Assembly: GCA_963678705.1 (NCBI GenBank)
Contig: OY783209.1
Location: forward strand, 18,337,311-18,401,310
Length of the DNA stretch: 64,000 nucleotides
Direction: 5' to 3'
Origin: Panorpa germanica
Taxonomy: Eukaryota > Arthropoda > Insecta > Mecoptera > Panorpidae
The notes below the pieces were generated by a model that saw only the letters and a list, made by a program, of their open reading frames with translations, made no database searches and was not told the DNA's origin. Both the position numbers and the translations under genes were made by a program. Below are positions 30,855 to 43,167 of this stretch, piece after piece (position 1 is the first letter of the stretch; each line of letters starts with the position of its first letter).

Positions 30855-31309
30855 TTAATCATTAAGAATCCAATCAAGTGAGTCTTGGCTCTCATATCCA
30901 GGGTCTCCAAATTCAGATATAAAAAGTAACCCGGCTCTAAAAGTTTCACAGAAATTATTCTGATTGATTATAATTTCATCAAAGAATTTAAATTGATTAA
31001 ACATATTTAAATCTATTAACAAATGACACTGTAATCCACAATTTAACTTTAAATCAATGCCTAAATTAAATTTATTTGGTATATATATATTATGTTTAAA
31101 TATATCTTACTTATATTATCAATTAATATCAATAATAACAATTCTTTTCTATCTAAAAATAAATTAAAATTTACTTCAATATTTAATAGTCTAGGTAAAA
31201 TAAACATATGTTCACCTTCATTTATTTCAAATAATAAACGTGGAGAAAAATTTTTAATATACATTTTCATAAAAATACGCTTAATCTTAATACAATCAAT
31301 CACTTCCAA
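30855..31309 (-). pseudogene. 148-aa Polinton ORF, frameshifted (right arm, copy 2)
   Basis: Same ORF as 13661-14113, but an extra TA in a TATATA run (near 31085) shifts the frame after NIIYIYQ, leaving an 82-codon N-terminal piece. The remainder is still recognisable in the other frame down to LDWILND. Confidence 0.65.
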
Positions 31310-31335
31310 TTTTAGTACTTTTCTATAATCACTGA

Positions 31336-31569
31336 CTAACCTTCTTCTTCAGAGTCAACGATTTCTATGATTTCGTTGTTATCATCAGATATATCGACAG
31401 TTTCTTCAATCAATTCACAATCTGAATCTAAATTTGAAATATTTTCACAGTCAGATATATAAATTTCCTCATGACCAATGGTGATTTCTTCACAGACAGA
31501 GTCTGAAATATAACTACTTACAGTTTCTTCATAAAAATATAATGTAGGACATACACAAACATAACACAT
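31336..31569 (-). CDS. 77-aa acidic ORF (right arm, copy 2)
   Basis: Intact, same sequence as 14140-14373 by translation. It lies directly before the frameshifted 148-aa ORF. IGHEEI core at residues 31-36. Confidence 0.55.
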   Translation of the reverse strand: MCYVCVCPTLYFYEETVSSYISDSVCEEITIGHEEIYISDCENISNLDSDCELIEETVDISDDNNEIIEIVDSEEEG

Positions 31570-32319
31570 AACACATAAAAAAATAACTGTATGCTATGAG
31601 AATCATCAATGATATAATGTACGTATATTATAACTTTTAGTATACTTAAATAAATAATCTAATACAACAATACCCAATCCGGCCCTCTACATTTAACTAA
31701 AACATGAAATGTATAACAAAAAAATTTGTCGACGTTTGGAAAATATTCGCTTGTATTCAACACGTTCCCATAAGAATAATTTATATACAAAGTTCTCATG
31801 AGAACATTAAGTTCAAGTTACATTCGAACTAATGCGCGTGTGTCTAAAGTTTCTCATACAGTTTTAACACGTGCGCTATAAATACACTGTTATAAATAAT
31901 TTAACACTGTCATAATCTTATAACCAATAACAAATCAAACATAAGAATTAATATCGGTATCTCACTCTTTACCACTATTGCTTTCTCACTCATAACCTTG
32001 GGTATTGTAGAGAATGTACCTAGAGATAAAAGCTGTAATGACATCTAGGACACGAACATAAACGATTGGCTTCCGGAAATTGACGAAGAATGCAATAATT
32101 ACGCCAATACTAACACACACGTAATAATTAATATCGCTATCTCACTCTTTCATATTATCCCCACTATTACCCCCCATTGTCTAGCCACGCCACCTCACTC
32201 CCCACCCCACCCTTACCCCCTTTTACATTCTTCTAAGTCTAGCCACGCCCCCTCTGCATATCGTGACCTAAATGCATCCCCACTCCAAACTGTCCTAGAA
32301 CCCGCTCTCCTCATCTACT
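31570..32319. promoter_or_regulatory. Outer promoter-like module and right terminus (copy 2)
   Basis: Mirror of 18300-19037. It includes the palindrome GTTCTCATGAGAAC, CACGTG, both TATA-like boxes, the 52-bp sequence (32052-32103) and two GTCTAGCCACGCC repeats. It differs from the left terminus by about 12 extra bases around CCCCACTATTACC. Confidence 0.5.
32052..32103 (+). repeat. 52-bp conserved sequence, outer copy (copy 2, right)
   Basis: Outer version (AAATTGACG), facing the terminus. Confidence 0.6.
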
Positions 32320-32325
32320 GACGAG
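32320..32325. repeat. Target-site duplication GACGAG, right of copy 2
   Basis: Perfect 6-bp copy of the left duplication. It is followed by AACTGTGTTTC, exactly what follows GACGAG in uninterrupted array units (for example near 33905). Confidence 0.9.
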
Positions 32326-33105
32326 AACTGTGTTTCTTACTCGAAAGGTTGTGTAGACATATGTTTTGCCAACGATAATGTGATCCTTATCGGTGCAAAT
32401 AGTACAGAAACCCTAGAAAGCCGTTCTCGACCTGCTATATATAAAATCTGTAGTTTCTTGAAGCTACAAAGCTACGAAACAAATACAGTAACAACGAATG
32501 ATAAACTTGTAAGACACCTTGCGCGTGTCACAAGGACGGAATGAAGCTTAAACTCGGCAACTATGCCGACACTATACAAGGGGGCATTTATGCTAGTAGT
32601 TGTGTATTGTGCTTCGGCATGGTATTACAGGATCAATCTTCCAGATCTTATATGCAAAGAACTATGTTATTGACGATGACGCGTTGTTGCAGAACTGTAT
32701 CTACAGAAGTGGTGCAAGTGATATTGGGGGCAATTCCTTTAGATTTAAAAATCACTCATGCACTTATTTAAGTACAAATTACGCTAGAACTAAAAAAATC
32801 AAATTTTGATGATTTAAAATTAATGCGACAAATTTCGAGGATTTAAAGTTAATGCGGCTGTAGGATAAAAGTCTGGAGACGATACCAAATATATTGCCAA
32901 AGAGATGAATGCATATATGCATAAGCTCTGGCAAGACAGATGGGACTTAATACAAATAGGAAGACCTACGTATTGGTTTACAAGGACGTTAATATTGCTT
33001 TGCAACACAAGTGGTTCCTATCTACTATGTGTGCGATCGGCTGCTGCTACTTTAGGTGAAAAAAGTGATAAAGTGAGAAATCAATTATGGAAAAAAATTA
33101 AATAA
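32320..33105 (+). pseudogene. R1-clade RT relic, unit interrupted by copy 2 (3' part)
   Basis: Resumes the frame cut at 18299. It nearly equals 15124-15909, including the lost stop after LLCV that extends the last frame to KKIK. THALI-stop near 32769 shortens the thumb frame. Confidence 0.75.
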
Positions 33106-33685
33106 ATTATATGAATACTTTTTCAAACGAAAACTATTTAAGTTTGTTTTAAATTTGTGTTAATTTACCCTAAACAAAGTGTTTTTACAAAAGTTTGACA
33201 GTTGAAAACCAGAGTTAAAAACGAATTTTTCATTACGCGTACACGCGGTCTTATAAACATAACCTCAAATTTGTAACTTTGATGTTTGATATAAGACATT
33301 AATAAGTGCGATAGACAAAAAAAGTGATAATAATTAGGTTAGTGTTAGTGCTAAAACATCAAGTGGTTTAAAATTCAAGAAATCTGTAGAGATATATAAG
33401 GAAGACCTCATATAAACACTACAAATATACGGAAGACAAAAAGTTGCCGCCCACTATCAAGTAAGTCGAATAACATTAACTATAAATAATATTAAAACAC
33501 AAGAATTAGTTTATATAAATGCGTGTTTTAAATAATAATGAGAGTGTATTAATTGTTATAAGTGATTAAGTGAACAATATATGCGGTTTTCTTGGAAATA
33601 GTGATTGATCGTTCATGAACATTCAATGGTAACAAACAAATGGTAAGTAAGTAGGCATAAGTACAAGTATGTATATGAGATATTT

Positions 33686-34620
33686 ATAGAAATTCAGTGT
33701 GCCTTTGTTGATGTCCGGTGGCCAAGTGACCTTCAAAGAATTAGACCGGCAAAAACCTATAGGTACGTCTACTGCGCTATGGAGAACTATTTTCATTGTC
33801 GAACATTATTTTACAAACCGATTACCGTTCCATGAAAAGGCAACTATCTAAAGGTTGTCCTCAGCGATCTGTAATGGGGCCTGAGCTCTGGAACATGGTA
33901 TTCGACGAGAACTGTGTTTCTTACTCGAAAGGTTGTGTAGACATATGTTTTGCCAACGATAATGTGATCCTTATCGGTGCAAATAGTACAGAAACCCTAG
34001 AAAGCCGTTCTCGACCTGCTATATATAAAATCTGTAGTTTCTTGAAGCTACAAAGCTACGAACCAAATACAGTAACAACGAATAATAAACTTGTAACACA
34101 CCTTGCGCGTGTGACAAGGACGGAATGAAGCTTAAACTCGGCAACTATGCCGACACTATACAAGGGGGCATTTATGCTAATAGTTGTGTATTGTGCTTCG
34201 GCATGGTATTGCAGGATCAATCTTCCAGATCTTCCATGCAAAGAACTATGCTATTGACGATGACGCGTTGTTGCAGAACTGTATCTACAGAAGTGGTGCA
34301 AGTGATATTGGGGACAATTCCTTTAGATTTAAAAATCACTCATGCACTTACTCAAGTACAAATTACGCTAGAACTAAAAAAATCAAATTTTGATGATTTA
34401 AAATAAATGCGACAAATTTCGAGGATTTAAAGTTAATGCGGCTGTAGGATAAAAGTATGGAGACGATACCAAATATATTGCCAAAGAGATGAATGCATAT
34501 ATGCATAAGCTCTGGCAAGACAGATGGGACTTAATACAAAAAGGAAGACCTACGTATTGGTTTACCAGGACGTTAATATTGCTTTGCAACACAAGTGGTT
34601 CCTATCTACTATGTGTGTGA
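33686..34620 (+). pseudogene. R1-clade RT relic, unit 3
   Basis: Same domains as unit 1: GCPQRSVMGPELWN, CFANDN and RTVSTEVVQVILGT. Variants: SYSKG, YEPNTV, NNKL. AATAAA in place of AATTAA ends the thumb frame at FDDLK. Confidence 0.75.
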
Positions 34621-35271
34621 TCGGCTCCTGCTACTTTAGGTGAAAAAAGTGATTAAAAGTGAGAAATTAATTATGGAAAAAAATTAAATAAATTATATGA
34701 ATACTTGTTCAAACAAAAAGTATTTAAGTTTGTTTTAAATTTGTGTTAATTTACCCTAAACAAAGTGTTTTTACAAAAGTTTGACAGTTGGAAACCAGTG
34801 TTAAAAACGAATTTTTCATTACGCGTACACGCGGTCTTATAAACATAACCTCAAGTTTGTAACTTTGATGTTTGATATAAGACATTAATAAGTGCGATAG
34901 ACAAAAAAAGTGATAATAATTAGGTTAGTGTTAGTGCTAAAACATCTAGTGGTTTGAAATTCAAGAAATCTGTAGAGATATATAAGGAATACCTCATATA
35001 AACACTACAAATATACGGAAGACAAAAGGTTGCCGCCCACTATCAAGTAAGTCGAATAACATTAACTATAAATAATATTAAAACACAAGAATTAGTTTAT
35101 ATAAATGCGTGTTTTAAATAATAATGAGAGTGTATTAATTGTTATAAGTGATTAAGTGAACAATATATGCGGTTTTCTTGGAAATAGTGATTGATCGTTC
35201 ATGAACATTCAATGGTAACAAACAAATGGTAAGTAAGTAGGCATAAGTACAAGTATGTATATGAGATATTT
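34621..35271. repeat. Array spacer (representative)
   Basis: AT-rich ~650-bp spacer present in every unit between the RT relics. Conserved landmarks are TGACAGTTGGAAACCAG, ATTACGCGTACACGCGGTC, AACATAACCTCAA and CAAGTAAGTCGAATAACA. It holds no convincing gene. Its last ~150 bp may still be diverged RT sequence, because the frame IEIQCAF starts right after it. Confidence 0.6.
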
Positions 35272-36194
35272 ATAGAAATTCAGTGTGCCTTTGTTGATGT
35301 CCGGTGGCCAAGTGACCTTCAAAGAATTAGACCGGCAAAAACCTATAGGTACGTCTACTGCGCTATGGAGAACTATTTTCATTGTCGAACATTATTTTAC
35401 AAACCGATTACCGTTCCATGAAAAGGCAACTATCTAAAGGTTGTCCTCAGCGATCTGTAATGGGGCCTAAACTCTGGAACATAGCATTCGACGAGAACTG
35501 TGTTTCTCACTCGAAAGGTTGTGTAGACATATGTTTTGCCAACGATAATGTGATCCTTATCGGTGCAAATAGTACAGAAACCCTAGAAAGCCGTTCTCGA
35601 CCTGCTATATATAAAATCTGTAGTTTCTTGAAGCTACAAAGCTACGAAACAAATACAGTAACAACGAATGATAAACTTGTAACACACCTTGCGCGTGTCA
35701 CAAGGACGGAATAAAGCTTAAACTCGGCAACTATGCCGACACTATACAAGGGGGCATTTATGCTAATAGTTGTGTATTGTGCTTCGGCATGGTATTACAG
35801 GATCAATCTTCCAGATCTTCCATGCAAAGAACTATGTTATTGACGATGACGCGTTGTTGCAGAACTGTATCTACAGAAGTGGTGCAAGTGATATTTGGGA
35901 CAATTCCTTTAGATTTAAAAATCACTAATGCACTTACTCAAGTACAAATTACGCTAGAACTGAAAAAATCAAATTTTGATGATTTAAAATTAATGCGACA
36001 AATTATGAGGATTTAAACTTAATGCGGCTGTAGGATAAAAGTCTGGAGACGATACCAAATATATTGCCAAAGAGATGAATAAGCTCTGGCAAGACAGATG
36101 GGACTTAATACAAAAAGGAAGACCTACGTACTGGTTTACAAGGACGTTAATATTGCTTTGCAACACAAGTGGTTCCTATCTACTATGTGTGTGA
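35272..36194 (+). pseudogene. R1-clade RT relic, unit 4
   Basis: GPKLWNIAFDE variant. The ATGA overlap is lost (ATAA), so the thumb frame has no ATG at the usual place. Lacks the 12-bp GCATATATGCAT. Duplicated as unit 9. Confidence 0.74.
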
Positions 36195-36846
36195 TCGGCT
36201 CCTACTACTTTAGGTAAAAAAAGTGATTAAAAGTGAGAAATTAATTATGGAAAAAAATTAAATAAATTATATGAATACTTTTTCAAACGAAAAGTATTTA
36301 AGTTTGTTTTAAATTTGTGTTAATTTACCCTAAACAAAGTGTTTTTACAAAAGTTTGACAGTTGAAAACCAGTGTTAAAAACGAATTTTTCATTACGCGT
36401 ACACGCGGTCTTATAAACATAACCTCAAATTTGTAACTTTGATGTTTGATATAAGACATTAATAAGTGCGATAGACAAAAAAAAGTGATAATAATTAGGT
36501 TAGTGTTAGTGCTAAAACATCAAGTGGTTTAAAATTCAAGAAATCTGTAGAGATATATAAGGAAGACCTCATATAAACACTACAAATATACGGAAGACAA
36601 AAAGTTGCCGCCCACTATCAAGTAAGTCGAATAACATTAACTATAAATAATATTAAAACACAAGAATTAGTTTATATAAATGCGTGTTTTAAATAATAAT
36701 GAGAGTGTATTAATTGTTATAAGTGATTAAGTGAACAATATATGCGGTTTTCTTGGAAATAGTGATTGATCGTTCATGAACATTCAATGGTAACAAACAA
36801 ATGGTAAGTAAGTAGGCATAAGTACAAGTATGTATATGAGATATTT

Positions 36847-37781
36847 ATAGAAATTCAGTGTGCCTTTGTTTATGTCCGGTGGCCAAGTGACCTTCAAAGA
36901 ATTAGACCGGCAAAAACCTATAAGTACGTCTACTGCGCTATGGAGAACTATTTTCATTGTCGAACATTATTTTACAAACCGATTACCGTTCCATGAAAAG
37001 GCAACTATCTAAAGGTTGTCCTCAGCGATCTGTAATGGGGCCTGAGCTCTGGAACATGGTATTTGACGAGAACTGTGTTTCTTACTCGAAAGGTTGTGTA
37101 GACATATGTTTTGCCAACGATAATGTGATCCTTATCGGTGCAAATAGTACAGAAACCCTAGAAAGCCGTTCTCGACCTGCTATATATAAAATCTGTAGTT
37201 TCTTGAAGCTACAAAGCTACGAAACAAATACAGTAACAACGAATAATAAACTTGTAACACACCTTGCGCGTGTCACAAGGACGGAATGAAGCTTTAACTC
37301 GGCAACTATGCCGACACTATACAAGGGGGCATTTATGCTAATAGTTGTGTATTGTGCTTCGGCATGGTATTGCAGGATCAATCTTCCAGATCTTTCATGC
37401 AAAGAACTATGTTATTGACGATGACGCGTTGTTGCAGAACTGTATCTACAGAAGTGGTGCAAGTTATATTGGGGACAATTCCTTTAGATTTAAAAATCAC
37501 TCATGCACTTACTCAAGTACAAATTACGCTAGAACTAAAAAAATCAAATTTTGATGATTTAAAATTAATGCGACAAATTTCGAGGATTTAAAGTTAATGC
37601 GGCTGTAGGATAAAAGTATGGAGACGATACCAAATATATTGCCAAAGAGATGAATGCATATATGCATAAGCTCTGGCAAGACAGATGGGACTTAATACAA
37701 AAAGGAAGACCTACGTATTGGTTTACAAGGACGTTATTATTGCTTTGCAACACAAGTGGTTTCTATCTACTATGTGTGTGA
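36847..37781 (+). pseudogene. R1-clade RT relic, unit 5
   Basis: SYSKG/NNKL variant. GCTTTAACT creates a stop three codons into the thumb frame. Duplicated as unit 10. Confidence 0.74.
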
Positions 37782-38432
37782 TCGGCTCCTGCTACTTTAG
37801 GTGAAAAAAGTGATTAAAAGTGAGAAATTAATTATGGAAAAAAATTAAATAAATTATATGAATACTTTTTCAAACGAAAAGTATTTAAGTTTGTTTTAAA
37901 TTTGTATTAATTTACCCTAAACAAAGTGTTTTTACAAAAGTTTGACAGTTGGAAACCAGTGTTAAAAACGAATTTTTCATTACGCGTACACGCGGTCTTA
38001 TAAACATAACCTCAAGTTTGTAACTTTGATGTTTGATATAAGACATTAATAAGTGCGATAGACAAAAAAAGTGATAATAATTAGGTTAGTGTTAGTGCTA
38101 AAACATCTAGTGGTTTGAAATTCAAGAAATCTGTAGAGATATATAAGGAATACCTCATATAAACACTACAAATATACGGAAGACAAAAGGTTGCCGCCCA
38201 CTATCAAGTAAGTCGAATAACATTAACTATAAATAATATTAAAACACAAGAATTAGTTTATATAAATGCGTGTTTTAAATAATAATGAGAGTGTATTAAT
38301 TGTTATAAGTGATTAAGTGAACAATATATGCGGTTTTCTTGGAAATAGTGATTGATCGTTCATAAACATTCAATGGTAACAAACAAATGGTAAGTAAGTA
38401 GGCATAAGTACAAGTATGTATATGAGATATAT

Positions 38433-39355
38433 ATAGAAATTTAGTGTGCCTTTGTTGATGTCCGGTGGCCTAGTGACCTTCAAAGAATTAGACCGGCAAA
38501 AACCTATAGGTACGTCTACTGCGCTATGGAGAACTATTTGCATTGTCGAACATTATTTAACAAACCGATTACCGTTCCATGAAAAGGCAACTATCTAAAG
38601 GTTGTCCTCAGCGATCTGTAATGGGGCCTAAACTCTGGAACATGGCATTCGACGAGAACTGTGTTTCTCACTTGAAAGGTTGTGTAGACATATGTTTTGC
38701 CAACGATAATGTGATCCTTATCGGTGCAAATAGTACAGAAACCCTAGAAAGCCGTTCTCGACCTGCTATATATAAAATCTGTAGTTTCTTGAAGCTACAA
38801 AGCTACGAAACAAATACAATAACAACGAATGATAAACTTGTAACACACCTTGCGCGTGTCACAAGGACGGAATGAAGCTTAAACTCGGCAACTATGCTGA
38901 CACTATACAAGGGGGCATTTATGCTAATAGTTGTGTATTGTGCTTCGGCATGGTATTACAGGATCAATCTTCCAGATCTTCCATGCAAAGAACTATGTTA
39001 TTGACGATGACGCGTTGTTGCAGAACTGTATCTACAGAAGTGGTGCAAGTGATATTTGGGACAATTCCTTTAGATTTAAAAATCACTCATGCACTTACTC
39101 AAGTACAAATTACGCTAGAACTAAAAAAATCAAATTTTGATGATTTAAAATTAATGCGACAAATTATGAGGATTTAAAGTTAATGCGGCTGTAGGATAAA
39201 AGTCTGGAGACGATACCAAATATATTGCCAAAGAGATAAATAAGCTCTGGCAAGACAGATGGGACTAAATACAAAAAGGAAGACCTACGTTTTAATTTAC
39301 AAGGACGTTAATATTGCTTTGCAACACAAGTGGTTCCTATCTACTATGTGTGTGA
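38433..39355 (+). pseudogene. R1-clade RT relic, unit 6
   Basis: ATTATTTAAC gives a stop ahead of the QTDYRSM segment. GPKLWNMAF and SHLKG variants. No 12-bp palindrome. Duplicated as unit 11. Confidence 0.74.
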
Positions 39356-40006
39356 TCGGCTCCTGCTACTTTAGGTGAAAAAAGTGATTAAAAGTGAGAA
39401 ATTAATTATGGAAAAAAATTAAATAAATTATATGAATACTTTTTCAAACGAAAAGTATTTAAGTTTGTTTTAAATTTGTGTTAATTTACCCTAAACAAAG
39501 TGTTTTTACAAAAGTTTGACAGTTGAAAACCAGTGTTAAAAACGAATTTTTCATTACGCGTACACGCGGTCTTATAAACATAACCTCAAGCTTGTAACTT
39601 TGATGTTTGATATAAGACATTAATTAGTGCGAAAGACAAAAAAAGTGATAATAATTAGGTTAGTGTTAGTGCTAAAACATCAAGTGGTTTAAAATTCAAG
39701 AAATCTGTAGAGATATATAAGGAAGACCTCATATAAACACTACAAATATACGGAAGACAAAAGGTTGCCGCCCACTATCAAGTAAGTCGAATAACATTAA
39801 CTATAAATAATATTAAAACACAAGAATTAGTTTATATAAATGCGTGTTTTAAATAATAATGAGAGTGTATTAATTGTTATAAGTGATTAAGTGAACAATA
39901 TATGCGGTTTTCTTGGAAATAGTGATTGATCGTTCATGAACATTCAATGGTAACAAACAAATGGTAAGTAAGTAGGCATAAGTACAAGTATGTATATGAA
40001 AAATTT

Positions 40007-40929
40007 ATAGAAATTCAGTGTGCCTTTGTTGATGTCCGGTGGCCAAGTGACCTTCAAAGAATTAGACCGGCAAAAACCTATAGGTACGTCTACTGCGCTA
40101 TGGAGAACTATTTTCATTGTCGAACATTATTTTACAAACCGATTACCGTTCCATGAAAAGGCAACTATCTAAAGGTTGTCCTCAGCGATCTGTAATGGGG
40201 CCTAAGCTCTAAAACATGGTATTCGACGAGAACTGTGTTTCTCACTCGAAAGGTTGTGTAGACATATGTTTTGCCAACGATAATGTGATCTCTATCGCTG
40301 CAAATAGTACAGAAACCCTAGAAAGCCGTTCTCGACCTGCTATATATAAAATCTGTAGTTTCTTGAAGCTACAAACCTACGAAACAAATATAGTAACAAC
40401 GAATGATAAACTTGTAACACACCTTGCGCGTGTCACAAGGACGGAATGAAGCTTAAACTCGGCAACTATGCCGACACTATACAAGGAGGCATTTATGCTA
40501 ATAGTTGTGTATTGTGCTTTGGCATGGTATTACAGGATCAATCTTCCAGATCTTCCATGCAAAGAACAATGTTATTGACGATGACGCGTTGTTGCAGAAC
40601 TGTATCTACAGAAGTGGTGCAAGTGATATTGGGGACAATTTCTTTAGATTTAAAAATCACTCATGCACTTACTCAAGTACAAATTACGATAGAACTGAAA
40701 AAATCAAATTTTGATGATTTAAAATTAATGCGACAAATTATGAGGATTTAAAGTTAATGCGGCTGTAGGATAAAAGTCTGGAGACGATACCAAATATATT
40801 GCCAAAGAGCTAAATAAGCTCTGGCAAGACAAATGGGACTTAATACAAAAAGGAAGACCTACGTATTGGTTTACAAGGACGTTAATATTGCTTTGCAACA
40901 CAAGTGGTTTCTATCTACTATGTGTGTGA
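40007..40929 (+). pseudogene. R1-clade RT relic, unit 7
   Basis: TGG to TAA-type change in the LWN segment (CTCTAAAAC) interrupts the frame; VISIAANS in place of VILIGANS. It has no counterpart in the second higher-order block. Confidence 0.74.
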
Positions 40930-41580
40930 TCGGCTCCTGCTACTTTAGGTGAAAAAAGTGATTAAAAGTGAGAAATTAATTATGGAAAAAAATTAAATAA
41001 ATTATATGAATACTTTTTCAATCGAAAAGTATTTAAGTTTGTTTTAAATTTGTGTTAATTTACCCTAAACAAAGTGTTTTTACAAAAGTTTGACAGTTGG
41101 AAACCAGTGTTAAAAACGAATTTTTCATTACGCGTACACGCGGTCTTATAAACATAACCTCAAGCTTGTAACTTTGATGTTTGATATAAGACATTAATTA
41201 GTGCGATAGACAAAAAAAGTGATAATAATTAGGTTAGTGTTAGTGCTAAAACATCAAGTGGTTTAAAATTCAAGAAATCTGTAGAGATATATAAGGAAGA
41301 CCTCATATAAACACTACAAATATACGGAAGACAAAAGGTTGCCGCCCACTATCAAGTAAGTCAAATAACATTAACTATAAATAATATTAAAACACAAGAA
41401 TTAGTTTATATAAATGCGTGTTTTAAATAATAATGAGAGTGTATTAATTGTTATACGTGATTAAGTAAACAATATATGCGGTTTTCTTGGAAATAGTGAT
41501 TGATCGTTCATGAACATTTAATGGTAACAAACAAATGGTAAGTAAGTAGGCATAAGTACAAGTATGTATATGAGATATTT

Positions 41581-42515
41581 ATAGAAATTCAGTGTGCCTT
41601 TGTTGATGTCCGGTGGCCAAGTGACCTTCAAAGAATTAGACCGGCAAAAACCTATAGGTACGTCTACTGCGCTATGGAGAACTATTTTCATTGTCGAACA
41701 TTATTTTACAAACCGAATACCGTTCCATGAAAAGGCAACTATCTAAAGGTTGTTCTCAGCGAACTGTAATGGGGCCTGAGCTCTGGAACATGGTATTCGA
41801 CGAGAACTGTGTTTCTCACTCGAAAGGTTGTGTAGACATATGTTTTGCCAACGATAATGTGATCCTTATCGGTGCAAATAGTACAGAAACCCTAGAAAGC
41901 CGTTCTCGACCTGCTATATATAAAATCTGTAGTTTCTTGAAGCTACAAAGCTACGAAACAAATTTAGAAACAACAAATGATAAACTTGTAACACACCTTG
42001 CGCGTGTCACAAGGACGGAATGAAGCTTAAACTCGGCAACTCTGCCGACACTATACAAGGAGGCATTTATGCTAATAGTTGTGTATTGTGCTTCAGCATG
42101 GTATTACAGGATTAATCTTCCAGATCTTCCATGCAAAGAACTATGTTATTGACGATGACGCGTTGTTGCAGAACTGTATCTACAGAAGTGGTGCAAGTGA
42201 TATTGGGGACAATTCCTTTAGATTTAAAAATCACTCATGCACTTACTTAAGTAAAAATTACGCTAGAACTGAAAAAATTAAATTTTGATGATTTAAAATT
42301 AATGCGACAAATTTCGAGGATTTAAAGTTAATGCGGCTGAAGGATAAAAGTCTGGAGACGATACCTAATATATTGCCAAAGAGATGAATGCATATATGCA
42401 TAAGCTCTGGCAAGACAGATGGGACTTAATACAAAAAGGAAGACCTACGTATTGGTTTACAAGGACGTTAATATTGCTTTGCAACACAAGTGGTTCCTAT
42501 CTACTATGTGTGTGA
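41581..42515 (+). pseudogene. R1-clade RT relic, unit 8
   Basis: EYRS, GCSQRT and NLETTND variants. GATTAATC puts a stop in the thumb frame after VLQD. Duplicated as unit 12. Confidence 0.74.
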
Positions 42516-43167
42516 TCGGCTCCTGCTACTTTAGGTGAAAAAAGTGATTAAAAGTGAGAAATTAATTATGGAAAAAAATTAAATAAATTATATGAATACT
42601 TTTTTAAAGGAAAAGTATTTAAGTTTGTTTTAAATTTGTGTTAATTTACCCCTAAACAAAGTGTTTTTACAAAAGTTTGACAGTTGGAAACCAGTTTTAA
42701 AAACGAATTTTTTATTACGTGTACACGCGGTCTTATAAGCATAACCTCAAATTTGTAACTTTGATGTTTGATATAAGACATTAATAAGTGCGATAGACAA
42801 AAAAAGTGATAATAATTAGGTTAGTGTTAGTGCTAAAACATCAAGTGGTTTAAAATTCAAGAAATCTGTAGAGATATATAAGGAATACCTCATATAAACA
42901 CTACAAATATACGGAAGACAAAAGGTTGCCGCCCACTATCAAGTAAGTCGAATAACATTAACTATAAATAATATTAAAACACAAGAATTAGTTTATATAA
43001 ATGCGTGTTTTAAATAATAATGAGAGTGTATTAATTGTTATAAGTGATTAAGTGAACAATATATGCGGTTTTCTTGGAAATAGTGATTGATCGTTCATGA
43101 ACATTCAATGGTAACAAACAAATGGTAAGTAAGTAGACATAAGTACAAGTATGTATATGAGATATTT

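Larger units (their letters stand above)
18300..32319. mobile_element. Polinton/Maverick-like palindromic element, copy 2 (complete, 14,020 bp)
   Basis: A complete element with both ends visible. It starts AGTAGATGAGG at 18300 and ends CCTCATCTACT at 32319. It is flanked by GACGAG on both sides (18294-18299 and 32320-32325), and uninterrupted array units carry a single GACGAG at this point. AG/CT ends and a 6-bp duplication fit the Polinton/Maverick superfamily, as does the polB homology. The inverted arms (18300-24674 and 25925-32319, about 6.4 kb each) leave only 1250 bp unique in the centre, far beyond the usual Polinton terminal repeat of a few hundred to about 1000 bp. polB is inactivated and no other Polinton core gene is visible, so this is a non-autonomous, rearranged derivative. 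Confidence 0.87.
25925..32319 (-). repeat. Right inverted arm of copy 2
   Basis: Inverted partner of 18300-24674. Its inner end continues without interruption into the single-copy polB motif-B/C region, so this arm joins the ancestral polB order while the left arm is the rearranged side. Confidence 0.88.

Noticed and set aside
33330-33350. TTAGG-like sequence (AATTAGGTTAGTG) in the spacer as a telomere repeat
   Set aside because: A single TTAGG per unit with no tandem run; chance in AT-rich DNA.
33330-33480. Possible helix-turn-helix-like peptide (IYGRQKVAAHYQVSRI) in the array spacer, recalling pogo/Tigger-type domains
   Set aside because: Only about 16 codons look suggestive, there is a stop just upstream and no further transposase sequence.
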